Shown here: positions 7,925 to 16,039 of the stretch, one piece after another | Layout of the letters: every line of letters begins with the position of its first letter | Position numbering within the stretch: the first letter of the stretch is position 1 | Source: 2-02-FULL-47-50 sp964479045 | Lineage (GTDB): Bacteria; Pseudomonadota; Gammaproteobacteria; Eutrophobiales; Eutrophobiaceae | Direction of reading: 5' to 3' | Length of the DNA stretch: 64,000 nt | NCBI GenBank assembly: GCA_964479045.1 | Contig: CAYZJI010000004.1 | Location: 104,273 to 168,272 of the forward strand | Made by a program: the position numbers and the translations under genes | Notes under the pieces: model-generated | Seen by the model: the letters and a program-made list of their open reading frames with translations, nothing else | Database searches by the model: none | What the model was told of the DNA's origin: nothing

Positions 7925-9612
7925 ATAAAAGCAACCACCTCTGCAAGTTTGAGGTCCTGACTATCGCTGTCGGTTCTGGATTTATACTCAATAGTACCTG
8001 CATCAATACCTTTTTCGCCCAGTGTGAGGCGATGCGGAATACCGATCAATTCCATATCGGCAAACATCACACCGGGACGTTCCTTGCGATCATCCAGCAG
8101 CACATCAATGCCGGCATCAATCAATTCCTGATAGAGTTTCTGCACAGCCGCCTGCAGTTTTTCTGATTTATGCATGTTGATCGGAACCAGTGCCACCTGG
8201 AACGGTGCGATGGAAGTGGGCCAGATGATGCCTTTGTCGTCATTGTTCTGTTCAATCGCCGCCGCCACGATGCGTGAAACTCCGATGCCGTAACAGCCCA
8301 TGATCATGGTCTGGTTTTCACCTTTTTCATTCAGACACAGCGCTTTCATGGCCGCGCTGTATTTGGTGCCGAGCTGGAAGATATGCCCGACTTCAATGCC
8401 TTTGGCAATATTCAAGGCGCCTGCGCCATCAGGTGCCGGTTCGCCCGCCAGCACATTACGAATATCTGCAGCTTTAGGTTCCGGCAGATCGCGTCCCCAG
8501 TTCACACCAGTGAGGTGTTTGCCGTCAACATTCGCGCCACAAACAAAATCACCTGTGTTCAATGCACTGTGATCAGCAACGATCGGAATGTTGAGATTGA
8601 CCGGTCCAATCGAACCAGTCCCGCATTTGAGTTCTTTTCGGATGAGATCGGCATTGGCGAATGACAAAGGTTTTGCAATTTCCGCCAGTTTTTCCGCTTT
8701 GACCTTGTTGAGTTCATGATCGCCGCGCAGTACCAGTGCCACGAGAGGTACTTCACTCCCTTTAACAAGGAGTGTTTTGAGAACTTTGCTGGCCGGTACT
8801 TTCAGAAACGCGCTGACTTCTTCGATGGTATGTTGTTTCGGTGTATCCACCGTCTGCATTTTCTGCTGTGCAGAAAGACGCGTGGCATCTGCATCCGGTG
8901 CCGGTGTCATTTCAATGTTCGCGGCGTATTTGCCGTTCTCGGTATAAACGATCGTGTCTTCTCCGGAATCGGCCAGCACATGAAATTCGTGTGACATGCT
9001 GCCGCCGATATTGCCGGTGTCAGCGAGCACGGCGCGGTATTTCAAACCCAGCCGATCAAAGATGCGGCAGTAGGTGGCATACATTTGATCGTAGGTTTTT
9101 TGCAGACATTCGTGACTCAAATGAAATGAATAGGCGTCTTTCATTAAAAATTCGCGTGCGCGCATGATGCCGAAACGCGGGCGGATTTCGTCACGGAATT
9201 TGGTTTGTATCTGGTAAAAATTGGCAGGCAGTTGTTTGTAGCTGCGCACTTCGCGGCGAATTAAATCGGTAATGATTTCTTCATGGGTGGGGCCAAGACA
9301 GAACTCCCGTTCGTGGCGATCTTGCAGGCGCAGCAATTCCGGTCCGTATTTTTCCCAGCGGCCGGATTCCTGCCAGAGTTCGGCCGGTTGTACACCGGAC
9401 ATCAACACTTCCTGTGCTCCGGCCCGGTTCATTTCCTCACGGACAATGGCTTCGACTTTGCGCAATACCCGCAGACCCAAAGGCAGCCAGGTATAAATAC
9501 CGGAGGCCAGTTGCCGGATCATGCCGGCCCTGAGCATTAACCGGTGGCTGATCACTTCGGCATCGGCCGGGGCTTCGCGCAGGGTGGCCAGCAGGTATTG
9601 GGAAAGTCGCAT
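7909..9612 (-). CDS. proS: Prolyl-tRNA synthetase
   Basis: A 567-residue bacterial-type class II synthetase that charges tRNA-Pro. The motif 2 region (RPRFGIMRAREFLMKDAYSF) and motif 3 region (CYGIGVSRIVAA) are clear. A long insertion between them, with EEVSAFLKVPASKVLKTL, is the YbaK-like editing domain that clears Ala-tRNA-Pro. MRLSQYLLATLREAP is the family-typical start, so ATG 9612 is used rather than upstream in-frame codons. It is divergent from ilvB across a 400-base region rich in hairpins. Confidence 0.96.
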   Translation of the reverse strand: MRLSQYLLATLREAPADAEVISHRLMLRAGMIRQLASGIYTWLPLGLRVLRKVEAIVREEMNRAGAQEVLMSGVQPAELWQESGRWEKYGPELLRLQDRHEREFCLGPTHEEIITDLIRREVRSYKQLPANFYQIQTKFRDEIRPRFGIMRAREFLMKDAYSFHLSHECLQKTYDQMYATYCRIFDRLGLKYRAVLADTGNIGGSMSHEFHVLADSGEDTIVYTENGKYAANIEMTPAPDADATRLSAQQKMQTVDTPKQHTIEEVSAFLKVPASKVLKTLLVKGSEVPLVALVLRGDHELNKVKAEKLAEIAKPLSFANADLIRKELKCGTGSIGPVNLNIPIVADHSALNTGDFVCGANVDGKHLTGVNWGRDLPEPKAADIRNVLAGEPAPDGAGALNIAKGIEVGHIFQLGTKYSAAMKALCLNEKGENQTMIMGCYGIGVSRIVAAAIEQNNDDKGIIWPTSIAPFQVALVPINMHKSEKLQAAVQKLYQELIDAGIDVLLDDRKERPGVMFADMELIGIPHRLTLGEKGIDAGTIEYKSRTDSDSQDLKLAEVVAFIKARL

Positions 9613-10011
9613 GTCCGGGTCCGTTATGGTTTTTATGATGGCTCTGAATATGTCCATCCAGAACATATCAGAGCACGAAAAACAAAAATGTGATTATTGT
9701 TTTTCTCACATTTTACAATTGCTTGCGCAATTGCAAAATGGCAATGCATCCTTGCATTGCAGGAACCCCCTGCTTTAGCAGGGGTTCCTTGTTCTTAAGG
9801 GTGGTTATGGTAGCGTAGTTCGGAGCTATCCTGAACCTGCGCGAGGGACCGGGGCAGACCGGGCTTTCCCTACATATTCAGTGTTTTAGGTGGTGTATGT
9901 CTTGACCTGATGCGCGATTGCCAGTAACTTCTCCCGGCTTATGTCCCCGATTTGTATACGGGGGCGGTCGGTTCCGGTAACTATACCCAAAATAACAATA
10001 CGGTCAGGACT
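9613..10011. other. Intergenic region proS/ilvB: hairpin array and candidate ilv leader
   Basis: This 399-base divergent region must hold the promoters of proS and ilvB. It contains three adjacent stem-loops (9716-9788). It also contains a short open frame from ATG 9941 that is rich in Ile/Val codons and runs into ilvB. No promoter box can be assigned with confidence. Confidence 0.5.
9716..9788. repeat. Three consecutive stem-loops
   Basis: Hairpin 1: CAATTGC (9716-9722), loop TTGC, GCAATTG (9727-9733). Hairpin 2: GCAATGCA (9741-9748), loop TCCT, TGCATTGC (9753-9760). Hairpin 3: GGAACCCCCTGC (9762-9773), loop TTTA, GCAGGGGTTCC (9778-9788), with one bulged C. All have four-base loops. Hairpin 3 could be a terminator for either direction, though the T-run is poor. 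Confidence 0.6.
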
Positions 10012-11739
10012 GTGGCTAAATCCAAAGAAATCCTGCGCGGTGCAGAAATTTTTGTCCGTGCCCTGAAAGACGAGGGCGTCAAACATCTGTTTGGCTACCC
10101 GGGCGGCGCTGTGCTGCACATTTATGATGAGCTCTACAAACAGCAGGATGTGGAGCATATTCTGGTGCGCCACGAACAGGGCGCGACCCATGCTGCCGAC
10201 GGTTATGCCCGTGCTACCGGCAAACCCGGTGTAGTGCTGGTTACTTCCGGCCCCGGCGTAACGAATACGATTACCGGTATCGCCACTGCCTATATGGATT
10301 CCATTCCGCTGGTGGTGTTCAGCGGCCAGGTGCCGACCCATCTCATTGGCAATGACGCCTTTCAGGAAGTGGATGCCATCGGTATTACCCGTCCCTGCGT
10401 GAAGCACAATTTTCTGGTGAAGGACGTGAAGGATCTCGCCGCCACCATCAAGAAGGCCTTTTATGTGGCCATGAGCGGCCGGCCCGGTCCGGTAGTCGTG
10501 GACATCCCCAAGGATGTCACGGCCGACAGTTGTGAATACGAATATCCGGAAAGTGTGGACATGCGTTCCTACCGGCCGGTGGTGAAAGGTCATCCGGGCC
10601 AGATCAAACGCGCGGCCGATCTGATCCTGTCCGCCAAAAAGCCGATGGTTTATACCGGCGGTGGTGTGATTTTGTCCGAGGCCAGCGAAGAGTTAATCGA
10701 ATTCACGCAAATGCTGGGGTATCCCATCACCAACACGCTGATGGGGCTGGGCGCCTATCCGGCGACGGACAAGCAGTTTATCGGCATGCTCGGCATGCAC
10801 GGTACTTATGAGGCCAACATGGCCATGCATCATTGCGATGTGCTGATTGCCATCGGCGCACGTTTTGATGATCGTGTTACCGGTGATCTGGAGAAGTTCT
10901 GCCCGTATGCCAAGATCGTGCATATTGATGTTGATCCGGCTTCCATTTCCAAGAATGTACCGGTCGACATCCCCATCGTGGGTGATGTGAAGCATGTGCT
11001 CCGTGATTTGAATGACATTCTGAAAGCGCGCAAGGCCAAGCCGGATGTGGAAGGTCTGAAACCGTGGTGGGACCAGATCAAGGACTGGCAGAAAGTGGAT
11101 TGTCTTAAATTTGATCGCAAGAGCAAGATCATCAAGCCGCAATATGTGATCGAGAAACTCTACGAACTGACCCATGGTGAAGCCTATGTCACGTCTGACG
11201 TGGGCCAGCACCAGATGTGGGCCGCGCAGTTTTACAAATTCGACAAACCGCGTCGCTGGATCAACTCCGGCGGACTCGGCACGATGGGTTTTGGTTTGCC
11301 GGCTGCCATGGGTGTGAAACTCGCGTTTCCGGATTCCGTGGTCGCGTGTATTACCGGTGAAGCCAGTCTGGTGATGTGCATCCAGGAGCTCTCCACCTGT
11401 CTGCAATACGGCCTGCCGGTGAAGATCATCAACCTGAATAACCGCTACATGGGCATGGTGCGGCAGTGGCAGGAATTTTTCTACGCCGGCCGCTATTCCC
11501 ATTCCTATATGGAAGCGCTGCCGGATTTCGTGAAACTCGCGGAAAGTTTCGGCCATGTCGGTATGCGTATAGACAAAACAGCGGATGTAGAGGGCGCATT
11601 GAAAGAATCACTGAAGATGAAGGACAAACTGGTGCTGATGGATTTTATTACTGATCAAACCGAGAATGTGTATCCGATGATTGCATCCGGCAAGGGACAG
11701 CATGAGATGCACCTCGCCCCTGAACGGGAACTTGCCTGA
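10012..11739 (+). CDS. ilvB: Acetolactate synthase, large (catalytic) subunit
   Basis: A 575-residue ThDP enzyme that condenses two pyruvates, or pyruvate with 2-oxobutyrate, as the first common step to Val/Leu and Ile. Catalytic Glu55 lies in HEQGATHAADGYARATG. FAD/oxidase-like and C-terminal ThDP domains follow, with NLNNRYMGMVRQW. The usual ThDP/Mg motif GDG is GEA here (449-451). GTG 10012 gives the normal family length (E. coli IlvI is 574); an in-frame TTG at 9952 would add 20 atypical residues. It overlaps nothing and is followed by ilvH after 2 bases. Confidence 0.95.
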   Translation: MAKSKEILRGAEIFVRALKDEGVKHLFGYPGGAVLHIYDELYKQQDVEHILVRHEQGATHAADGYARATGKPGVVLVTSGPGVTNTITGIATAYMDSIPLVVFSGQVPTHLIGNDAFQEVDAIGITRPCVKHNFLVKDVKDLAATIKKAFYVAMSGRPGPVVVDIPKDVTADSCEYEYPESVDMRSYRPVVKGHPGQIKRAADLILSAKKPMVYTGGGVILSEASEELIEFTQMLGYPITNTLMGLGAYPATDKQFIGMLGMHGTYEANMAMHHCDVLIAIGARFDDRVTGDLEKFCPYAKIVHIDVDPASISKNVPVDIPIVGDVKHVLRDLNDILKARKAKPDVEGLKPWWDQIKDWQKVDCLKFDRKSKIIKPQYVIEKLYELTHGEAYVTSDVGQHQMWAAQFYKFDKPRRWINSGGLGTMGFGLPAAMGVKLAFPDSVVACITGEASLVMCIQELSTCLQYGLPVKIINLNNRYMGMVRQWQEFFYAGRYSHSYMEALPDFVKLAESFGHVGMRIDKTADVEGALKESLKMKDKLVLMDFITDQTENVYPMIASGKGQHEMHLAPERELA

Positions 11740-11741
11740 CC

Positions 11742-12227
11742 ATGCGCCACATACTCTCTCTGCTTCTGGAAAACGAAGCCGGTGCATTATCGCGGGTGGC
11801 CGGGCTTTTCTCGGCACGCGGTTTCAATATTGAATCGCTGACGGTGGCGCCAACCCAGGATCCAACCATTTCCCGCATGACGTTGGTCACCTCCGGTTCC
11901 GATGAAATCGTTGAACAAATCACCAAGCACCTGAACAAGCTGGTGGATGTGATCAAGGTCATCGACCTCAGCGAAAGCAAGCATATCGAGCGCGAACTGA
12001 TGCTGATCAAGCTGCAGGCCAAAGGGCCGGGTCGTGAAGAAATCAAGCGGCTTAACGATATCTTCCGCGGTCGCATTATTGATGTGACGGACAGCACCTA
12101 TACCGTGGAAATGACCGGCACCGGCGAGAAACTCGATGCCTTCATACAGGCGCTGGATGAAAAAGCCATACTCGAAGTGGTGCGTTCCGGCGTGTCCGGT
12201 ATTGCGCGCGGCGAGAAATCCATTTAG
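11742..12227 (+). CDS. ilvH: Acetolactate synthase, small (regulatory) subunit
   Basis: A 161-residue subunit that activates IlvB and confers valine feedback inhibition. The N-terminal ACT domain is visible in HILSLLLENEAGALSRVAGLFSARGFNIESLTV; the C-terminal half contains the KGPGREEIKRLNDIFRGRIIDV segment seen in full-length IlvH. It starts 2 bases after ilvB, so the two are almost certainly co-translated. The 129 bases downstream are occupied mainly by a heptanucleotide repeat before ilvC. Confidence 0.95.
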   Translation: MRHILSLLLENEAGALSRVAGLFSARGFNIESLTVAPTQDPTISRMTLVTSGSDEIVEQITKHLNKLVDVIKVIDLSESKHIERELMLIKLQAKGPGREEIKRLNDIFRGRIIDVTDSTYTVEMTGTGEKLDAFIQALDEKAILEVVRSGVSGIARGEKSI

Positions 12228-12228
12228 T

Positions 12229-12290
12229 ACGTGAAGCGTATCTCGTAACTCGTGAAGCGTTATATGAAATAGTGCGCTTCACGTTTCACG
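12229..12290. repeat. CGTGAAG heptanucleotide repeat with inverted copy, ilvH-ilvC gap
   Basis: After ACGTGAAG the 7-base units continue as CGTATCT, CGTAACT, CGTGAAG, CGTTATA. Then CGCTTCACG (12275-12283) and TTTCACGAG appear in inverted orientation. CGTGAAGCG at 12251-12259 pairs perfectly with 12275-12283, so RNA across the gap can fold into a 9-bp stem with a 15-base loop. Confidence 0.6.
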
Positions 12291-12356
12291 AGCCCCTCTT
12301 CACAGGTAACCAGTTTCGATACAGTAAATTAAATTTATTTTCAGAGAGCAACGCAA

Positions 12357-13373
12357 ATGAACATCTATTACGACAAAGACGCAGACCTTTCACTTATTCA
12401 GGCCAAGAAAGTGGCCATCATCGGTTATGGTTCACAGGGCCATGCCCATGCCAATAACCTCAAGGACTCCGGTGTCGATGTCTGCGTCGGTCTGCGCGAA
12501 GGTTCCGGTTCGGCCAAGAAAGCCAAGAATGCGGGTGTGGCAGTGAAGTCAATCACCGATGCTGTGAAATGGGCGGATGTGGTCATGGTGCTCGCGCCGG
12601 ATGAACATCAGGCCGCGTTATATCGCAATGAAATCGAACCGAATATCAAGAAAGGTGCGGCACTGGCGTTTGCGCACGGGTTCAATATCCACTTCCAGCA
12701 GATCATGCCACGTGCCGATCTTGACGTGATCATGATTGCACCGAAAGGCCCGGGGCATCTGGTGCGCTCCACCTACAAGCAGGGTGGTGGTGTGCCGTCA
12801 TTGATCGCAATCTTTCAGAATGCCTCCGGTACCGCAAAGGACCTTGCACTGTCCTATGCTTCCGCGAATGGTGGCGGCCGTGCCGGAGTGATCGAAACCA
12901 CCTTCAAGGAAGAAACCGAAACCGATCTGTTCGGCGAGCAGACCGTACTGTGTGGCGGTATTACTGCGCTGATACAGGCCGGTTTTGAAACACTGGTGGA
13001 AGCCGGTTATGCACCGGAGATGGCTTACTTTGAATGTCTGCATGAAACCAAACTCATCGTTGACCTGATTTACGAAGGTGGCATTGCCAACATGCGTTAT
13101 TCCATTTCCAACACGGCGGAATACGGTGACTTCACCCGTGGCCCGCGCGTGGTAACGGAAGAATCCAAGAAGGCGATGAAAGCCATCCTCAAGGAAATCC
13201 AGACCGGCCAGTTTGCCAAGGAATTTATTCTGGAAAACCAGAGTGGCGCTGCGTCACTGAAAGCCATGCGTCGCATCAGTCGCGAACATCCGATTGAAAT
13301 TGTGGGCGAGAAACTCCGCTCCATGATGCCGTGGATCAAGGCCAACAAGCTGGTGGATCACGACAAGAATTAA
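12357..13373 (+). CDS. ilvC: Ketol-acid reductoisomerase (NADP-dependent), class I
   Basis: A 338-residue short-form KARI, which isomerises and reduces acetolactate or acetohydroxybutyrate. The N-terminal Rossmann motif is IIGYGSQGHAHANNLKDSG. The knotted C-terminal domain holds the Mg ligands in ETDLFGEQTVLCGG and EMAYFECLHETKLIVDL. It lies in the ilv cluster after ilvH. The ATG follows CAGAGAG; a separate promoter in the repeat-containing gap is possible but not identifiable. Confidence 0.97.
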   Translation: MNIYYDKDADLSLIQAKKVAIIGYGSQGHAHANNLKDSGVDVCVGLREGSGSAKKAKNAGVAVKSITDAVKWADVVMVLAPDEHQAALYRNEIEPNIKKGAALAFAHGFNIHFQQIMPRADLDVIMIAPKGPGHLVRSTYKQGGGVPSLIAIFQNASGTAKDLALSYASANGGGRAGVIETTFKEETETDLFGEQTVLCGGITALIQAGFETLVEAGYAPEMAYFECLHETKLIVDLIYEGGIANMRYSISNTAEYGDFTRGPRVVTEESKKAMKAILKEIQTGQFAKEFILENQSGAASLKAMRRISREHPIEIVGEKLRSMMPWIKANKLVDHDKN

Positions 13374-13478
13374 TATTGTTTTCACAATACCCTGACAGGA
13401 TGTCATGGATTGCAGACGGCCCCTGACTGTCTGCGTGAGTACCGGTTCACACATCATCAATGCTGACAGGATGATTAA

Positions 13479-14237
13479 ATGACCAAACGCCGTCGCGGTA
13501 TTTATCTGTTGCCGAACCTGTTTACCACAGCGGCACTCTTCGCCGGGTTTTATTCCATTGTGGCGGCCATGAATACCCAGTTTGAAGCCGCTGCGATAGC
13601 TATTTTTGTGGCGATGATACTCGACGGCATGGATGGCCGGATTGCCCGTCTCACCAACACCCAGAGTGATTTTGGTGTTCAGTACGATTCTCTCTCCGAT
13701 ATGGTGTCGTTCGGGTTGGCGCCGGCTTTGGTCATGTATCAATGGTCACTGGAGAGTCTGGGCAAACTCGGTTGGCTGGCGGCATTTATTTATGCCGCAG
13801 CCGCGGCCCTGCGGCTCGCCCGTTTCAATACCCAGGCCAGCAGCGCCGACAAGCAATTTTTCCAGGGGTTACCCAGTCCACTGGCCGCTGCCCTGATTGC
13901 CGGTATTATCTGGTTGGGGGTGAGCGCCGAATTCGAAGAGGGCGCTTCCCTGTCATTTATTACCTTTCCCCTGACGGTAGCCGCCGGCGCCCTGATGGTG
14001 AGTAACATCCGTTATCTTAGCTTCAAGCAATTCGATTTGCGTGACCGGATACCCTTTGTTGCGGGCCTGATGGTGGTGCTGATTTTTGTGTTCGTGGCCA
14101 TCAAGCCGCCCTTGATGTTATTTCTCCTTGCCCTTGCCTATGCGTCTTCCGGCCCTGTCATTACCCTGCTCAAAATCCGCCAGTTCCGGGCCGCGCGCCG
14201 TCCGCCGGATGCGCCCCGGGAGGATAATCAAGCCTGA
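13479..14237 (+). CDS. pssA: CDP-diacylglycerol-serine O-phosphatidyltransferase
   Basis: A 252-residue integral membrane CDP-alcohol phosphotransferase that makes phosphatidylserine, precursor of phosphatidylethanolamine. The signature D-x2-DG-x2-AR-x8-G-x3-D-x3-D is present (DGMDGRIARL, then FGVQYDSLSD). Several hydrophobic helices follow. This is the small, PssA type II (Bacillus-like) membrane enzyme, not the E. coli peripheral type. An ilvC-pssA-leuA order occurs in several proteobacteria. The 105-base gap to ilvC has a small GCAGAC/GTCTGC hairpin. Confidence 0.92.
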   Translation: MTKRRRGIYLLPNLFTTAALFAGFYSIVAAMNTQFEAAAIAIFVAMILDGMDGRIARLTNTQSDFGVQYDSLSDMVSFGLAPALVMYQWSLESLGKLGWLAAFIYAAAAALRLARFNTQASSADKQFFQGLPSPLAAALIAGIIWLGVSAEFEEGASLSFITFPLTVAAGALMVSNIRYLSFKQFDLRDRIPFVAGLMVVLIFVFVAIKPPLMLFLLALAYASSGPVITLLKIRQFRAARRPPDAPREDNQA

Positions 14238-14243
14238 TTTTGC

Positions 14244-14272
14244 TTGAATTGGCGCTGTTCCGGCTATATATT
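14244..14272 (+). promoter_or_regulatory. Predicted sigma-70 promoter of the leuA leader
   Basis: TTGAAT (14244-14249) and TATATT (14267-14272) are separated by exactly 17 bases. The predicted transcription start, about 7 bases after the -10 box, falls on or next to the A of the leader peptide ATG at 14280. This implies a leaderless transcript. Prediction from consensus only. Confidence 0.5.
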
Positions 14273-14279
14273 TCCCTCC

Positions 14280-14360
14280 ATGTTTAACCACACGAGCCAA
14301 TTTGCTAATTCACTCTCCTGCCGGGCTACCCTGCTTGGCGGTCTCCTGCTGCTGCCCTGA
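14280..14360 (+). CDS. Leucine-rich leader peptide of leuA (attenuator)
   Basis: A 26-codon open frame ending LLGGLLLLP then TGA. Seven of 26 residues are Leu, including CTC-CTG-CTG-CTG in a row just before the stop. It lies between pssA and leuA, which is what a leu-operon attenuator leader should look like: ribosome stalling at Leu codons when charged tRNA-Leu is scarce. There is no ribosome-binding site, and the predicted promoter puts the first transcribed base at the ATG. I cannot see a canonical terminator with a T-run downstream, so the mechanism could be translational rather than transcriptional. Confidence 0.65.
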   Translation: MFNHTSQFANSLSCRATLLGGLLLLP

Positions 14361-14434
14361 CCGGGCAAACTACCTCGTTTTGACAATTGAATAATCCCTG
14401 TTCGCTTAACCCGCGAATGTTTAACGTATTGTAT

Positions 14435-14463
14435 CGTCCATACCTGCAAGGCTAGTATGGTCG
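14435..14463 (+). promoter_or_regulatory. Stem-loop just upstream of the leuA ribosome-binding site
   Basis: CGTCCATAC (14435-14443) pairs with GTATGGTCG (14455-14463) with a single T-T mismatch and an 11-base loop. It ends 8 bases before GGAG (14472-14475), the leuA ribosome-binding site. It may be part of the leader-controlled switch. Confidence 0.4.
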
Positions 14464-14482
14464 CCAATTCCGGAGCAGCAGC

Positions 14483-16021
14483 ATGAAAGACAAATTGATA
14501 ATTTTTGATACCACCCTTCGTGACGGTGAACAAAGTCCCGGTGCCTCCATGACCCGGGATGAAAAGTTGCGTATCGCCAAGGCGCTGGAGCGCATGCGTG
14601 TCGATGTGATCGAGGCCGGTTTCCCGATCGCCAGCCCCGATGATTTCAAGGGTGTGCAACTGGTAGCTGAACATATCAAGGACAGCACAGTGTGCGGTCT
14701 TGCGCGTGCGCTGGACAAGGACATTGATACCGCGGCGGAAGCACTGAAGCCGGCGGCATCATTCCGCATACACACGTTTCTTGCAACATCGCCCATCCAT
14801 ATGCGGGAAAAATTGCGCATGACGCCGGAACAAGTGCTGGAACACGCTGTGCATGCAGTAAAACGCGCACGTCAGTACACGGACAATGTTGAATTTTCTC
14901 CGGAAGATGCTGGTCGCTCCGAAATTGATTTTCTTTGTCGTGTTCTCGAAGCTGTGATCAAGGCCGGTGCGCGTACCGTCAATATTCCGGACACCGTAGG
15001 TTATAACGTACCGCACCAGTTCGGTGATTTGATCCGGCAGTTGATCGAGCGCGTGCCGAATTCAGACAAAGCTGTATTCTCGGTACATTGCCATAATGAT
15101 CTTGGTCTTGCCGTCGCCAATTCATTATCCGCAGTATTGAATGGTGCCCGTCAGGTAGAGTGTACGATTAACGGTCTGGGTGAACGCGCCGGTAATGCAG
15201 CATTGGAAGAAATCGTGATGACGGTGCGCACGCGCAAGGACATCTTCTCCTGCGATACGACGCTCGATACTACCCAGATCGTGCATTGCTCGCGTCTGGT
15301 CTCTACCATCACCGGTTTCCCGGTGCAACCGAACAAGGCGATCGTGGGTGCGAATGCGTTTGCGCATGAATCCGGCATCCATCAGGATGGTGTGCTCAAG
15401 AGCCGCGAGACTTATGAAATCATGCGCGCGCAGGATGTGGGCTGGCATGCCAACCGCATGGTGCTCGGCAAACACTCCGGCCGTAATGCATTCCGTGCGC
15501 GTTTGATTGAACTGGGCGTTGTGTTTGAACGTGAAGAAGATTTGAATGCCGCGTTCAACAGCTTCAAGGAACTCGCCGACAAGAAACATGAAATCTATGA
15601 TGAAGATTTGCAGGCACTGGTATCGGATACGATTCAGGAGGCCGCGCAGGAACGGATCAAACTGGTGGCCATGAAAGTGACCAGCGAAACCGGCGAAACA
15701 CCGGATGCGCATGTCACATTGTCGTTTGATGGCAAGGAGATGCAGAGTAACAGCACCGGTGGTGGGCCAGTCGATGCGACGTTCAAGGCGATTGAGTCTA
15801 TAGTTCACAGTGGTGCTGATCTGCAACTGTATTCGGTCAACAACATCACTACCGGCACTGATTCACAGGGCGAAGTGACCGTACGTATCGACAAGGCCGG
15901 CCGTATTGTGAATGGTCAGGGAGCGGACACTGACATTATTATCGCGTCAGCCAAGGCCTATATCGATGCACTGAACAAGATCATGGACCCCGTGCAGCGG
16001 GCGCATCCACAACAGATATGA
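14483..16021 (+). CDS. leuA: 2-Isopropylmalate synthase
   Basis: A 512-residue enzyme that condenses acetyl-CoA with 2-oxoisovalerate, the committed step of leucine synthesis. The N-terminal motif DTTLRDGEQSPGASM marks the TIM-barrel domain. HCHNDLGLAVANS carries metal-ligand histidines, with GERAGNAALEE following. The C-terminal ~120 residues are the LeuA allosteric domain for leucine feedback. GGAG lies 7 bases before ATG. Expression is probably controlled by the Leu leader at 14280-14360. The ilv genes upstream supply its substrate. Confidence 0.96.
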   Translation: MKDKLIIFDTTLRDGEQSPGASMTRDEKLRIAKALERMRVDVIEAGFPIASPDDFKGVQLVAEHIKDSTVCGLARALDKDIDTAAEALKPAASFRIHTFLATSPIHMREKLRMTPEQVLEHAVHAVKRARQYTDNVEFSPEDAGRSEIDFLCRVLEAVIKAGARTVNIPDTVGYNVPHQFGDLIRQLIERVPNSDKAVFSVHCHNDLGLAVANSLSAVLNGARQVECTINGLGERAGNAALEEIVMTVRTRKDIFSCDTTLDTTQIVHCSRLVSTITGFPVQPNKAIVGANAFAHESGIHQDGVLKSRETYEIMRAQDVGWHANRMVLGKHSGRNAFRARLIELGVVFEREEDLNAAFNSFKELADKKHEIYDEDLQALVSDTIQEAAQERIKLVAMKVTSETGETPDAHVTLSFDGKEMQSNSTGGGPVDATFKAIESIVHSGADLQLYSVNNITTGTDSQGEVTVRIDKAGRIVNGQGADTDIIIASAKAYIDALNKIMDPVQRAHPQQI

Positions 16022-16039
16022 CGTGATACCATCACCATC

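Noticed and set aside
10693..11556. A 287-codon minus-strand frame inside ilvB
   Set aside because: ilvB is certain; His/Gln-rich translation is typical of antisense shadow.
13381..13478. GCAGAC/GTCTGC hairpin as a terminator after ilvC
   Set aside because: A 6-bp stem with no T-run; too weak to list as a terminator.
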